Origin: Chryseobacterium culicis
Lineage (GTDB): Bacteria > Bacteroidota > Bacteroidia > Flavobacteriales > Weeksellaceae
DNA length: 64,000 bases
NCBI RefSeq assembly: GCF_900108365.1
Contig: NZ_FNWQ01000001.1
Location: 1,116,001 to 1,180,000, forward strand
Reading direction: 5' to 3'
Within the stretch, counting starts at the first letter, position 1. Each line of letters opens with the position of its first letter. Below are positions 63,697 through 64,000 of this stretch, one piece after another. The notes beneath the pieces were generated by a model. The model made no database searches and was not told the origin of the DNA. It saw only the letters and a program-made list of their open reading frames with translations. A program made the translations under genes and the position numbers.

Positions 63697-64000
63697 TTAA
63701 CTAAATTTTTGTCTCGGTAAACCGATTTCATGTTCCTGCGGATATGGCTTTCTATGGGTCATACTCACATCTTCTCTAATCTGATTGTGAATGTCATATT
63801 GCTTTTCTTTATCATAAGCATAACGAGGGTCTGGAATCATTGGCATTTTTGCCATCTTAAGAATAGTAACAGTGGGAAAGTGAAAATCAACTTCAACAGT
63901 ACCCATTAACAAATAACATCCTCCACCTTGAAAATTATACTGCTTCAAACTATCCGGAAAATGAGCAGTATCGAAGTAGTTACCGTGAATATCTATCCAG
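63697..64000 (-). CDS. DNA polymerase III alpha subunit-like protein, C-terminal fragment
   Basis: A minus-strand frame stays open from the right window edge to the stop at 63697-63699, about 100 residues. WIDIHGNYFDTAHFPDSLKQ followed by GGGCYLLMGTVEVDFHFPTV and ILKMAKMPMIPDP is the typical end of Bacteroidota DnaE-type polymerases (the C-terminal OB-fold/HFP region). These shorter alpha subunits often sit with dinB and a LexA-like gene in SOS-type mutagenesis cassettes; those genes would be outside this window. A TTG within the frame is not the real start. Confidence 0.72.
   Translation of the reverse strand, partial: WIDIHGNYFDTAHFPDSLKQYNFQGGGCYLLMGTVEVDFHFPTVTILKMAKMPMIPDPRYAYDKEKQYDIHNQIREDVSMTHRKPYPQEHEIGLPRQKFS

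Overview
The window looks like the chromosome of a Chryseobacterium-type flavobacterium (Bacteroidota). Signs are secreted proteins with type IX secretion (T9SS) C-terminal sorting domains, lipoproteins with short lipoboxes, few Shine-Dalgarno sites, AT-rich intergenic DNA, a Bacteroidota-style TPR/helix-turn-helix regulator and a CTnDOT-like tra operon. This assignment is inference from gene families; no taxonomic marker was searched.

Region 1 (1-11.4 kb) is compact core-like metabolism: the end of a short-chain dehydrogenase, a small lipoprotein, a FAD oxidoreductase fused to a Rieske domain, a membrane protein, a hypothetical protein, a low-affinity iron permease-like protein, a cytoplasmic alpha-amylase and a DCC-type thiol oxidoreductase on the plus strand. 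On the minus strand are an NAD-dependent epimerase, a solitary succinate dehydrogenase-type iron-sulfur subunit, and two tandem cyanophycinase-family genes, one of which has lost its catalytic residues. An HxlR regulator divergent from an SDR and an NTF2-like gene closes the region with a clear terminator.

Region 2 (11.4-31.2 kb) is AT-rich, gene-poor and full of decay: a frameshifted zeta-toxin-like gene, several other broken reading frames, an IS481-family transposase remnant and three intergenic microsatellites with 3-, 4- and 5-base units. Intact genes are scattered among these: two T9SS-sorted proteins (one a polysaccharide lyase family 8-like enzyme), an AraC regulator, a TPR/HTH regulator, a pair of transposase-associated HTH proteins and a large secreted protein.

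Region 3 (31.2-58.6 kb) is one long plus-strand conjugation module: YadA-head-like protein, MobC-like accessory protein, relaxase, ParA, TraD-like, TraE, TraF, TraG (VirB4-like ATPase), three tandem TraI-like paralogues plus one further secreted protein, TraJ, TraK, TraL, TraM, TraN, a VirD4-type coupling protein, an M23 peptidase, two DUF3945-like proteins, a lipoprotein and a 1777-residue methylase/helicase. The TraG ATPase carries an inserted DnaJ J-domain between Walker A and Walker B, which is the most unusual domain architecture in the window. No integrase or replication gene is visible, so whether this is an ICE or an integrated plasmid stays open. Two tiny minus-strand genes follow the module.

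Region 4 (58.6-64 kb) holds a non-coding stretch with inverted repeats, a 44-residue HTH peptide gene, a 1346-residue nuclease-like/STAND NTPase gene that is a strong candidate anti-phage defence gene, and, at the edge, the C-terminus of a DNA polymerase III alpha-type gene on the minus strand.
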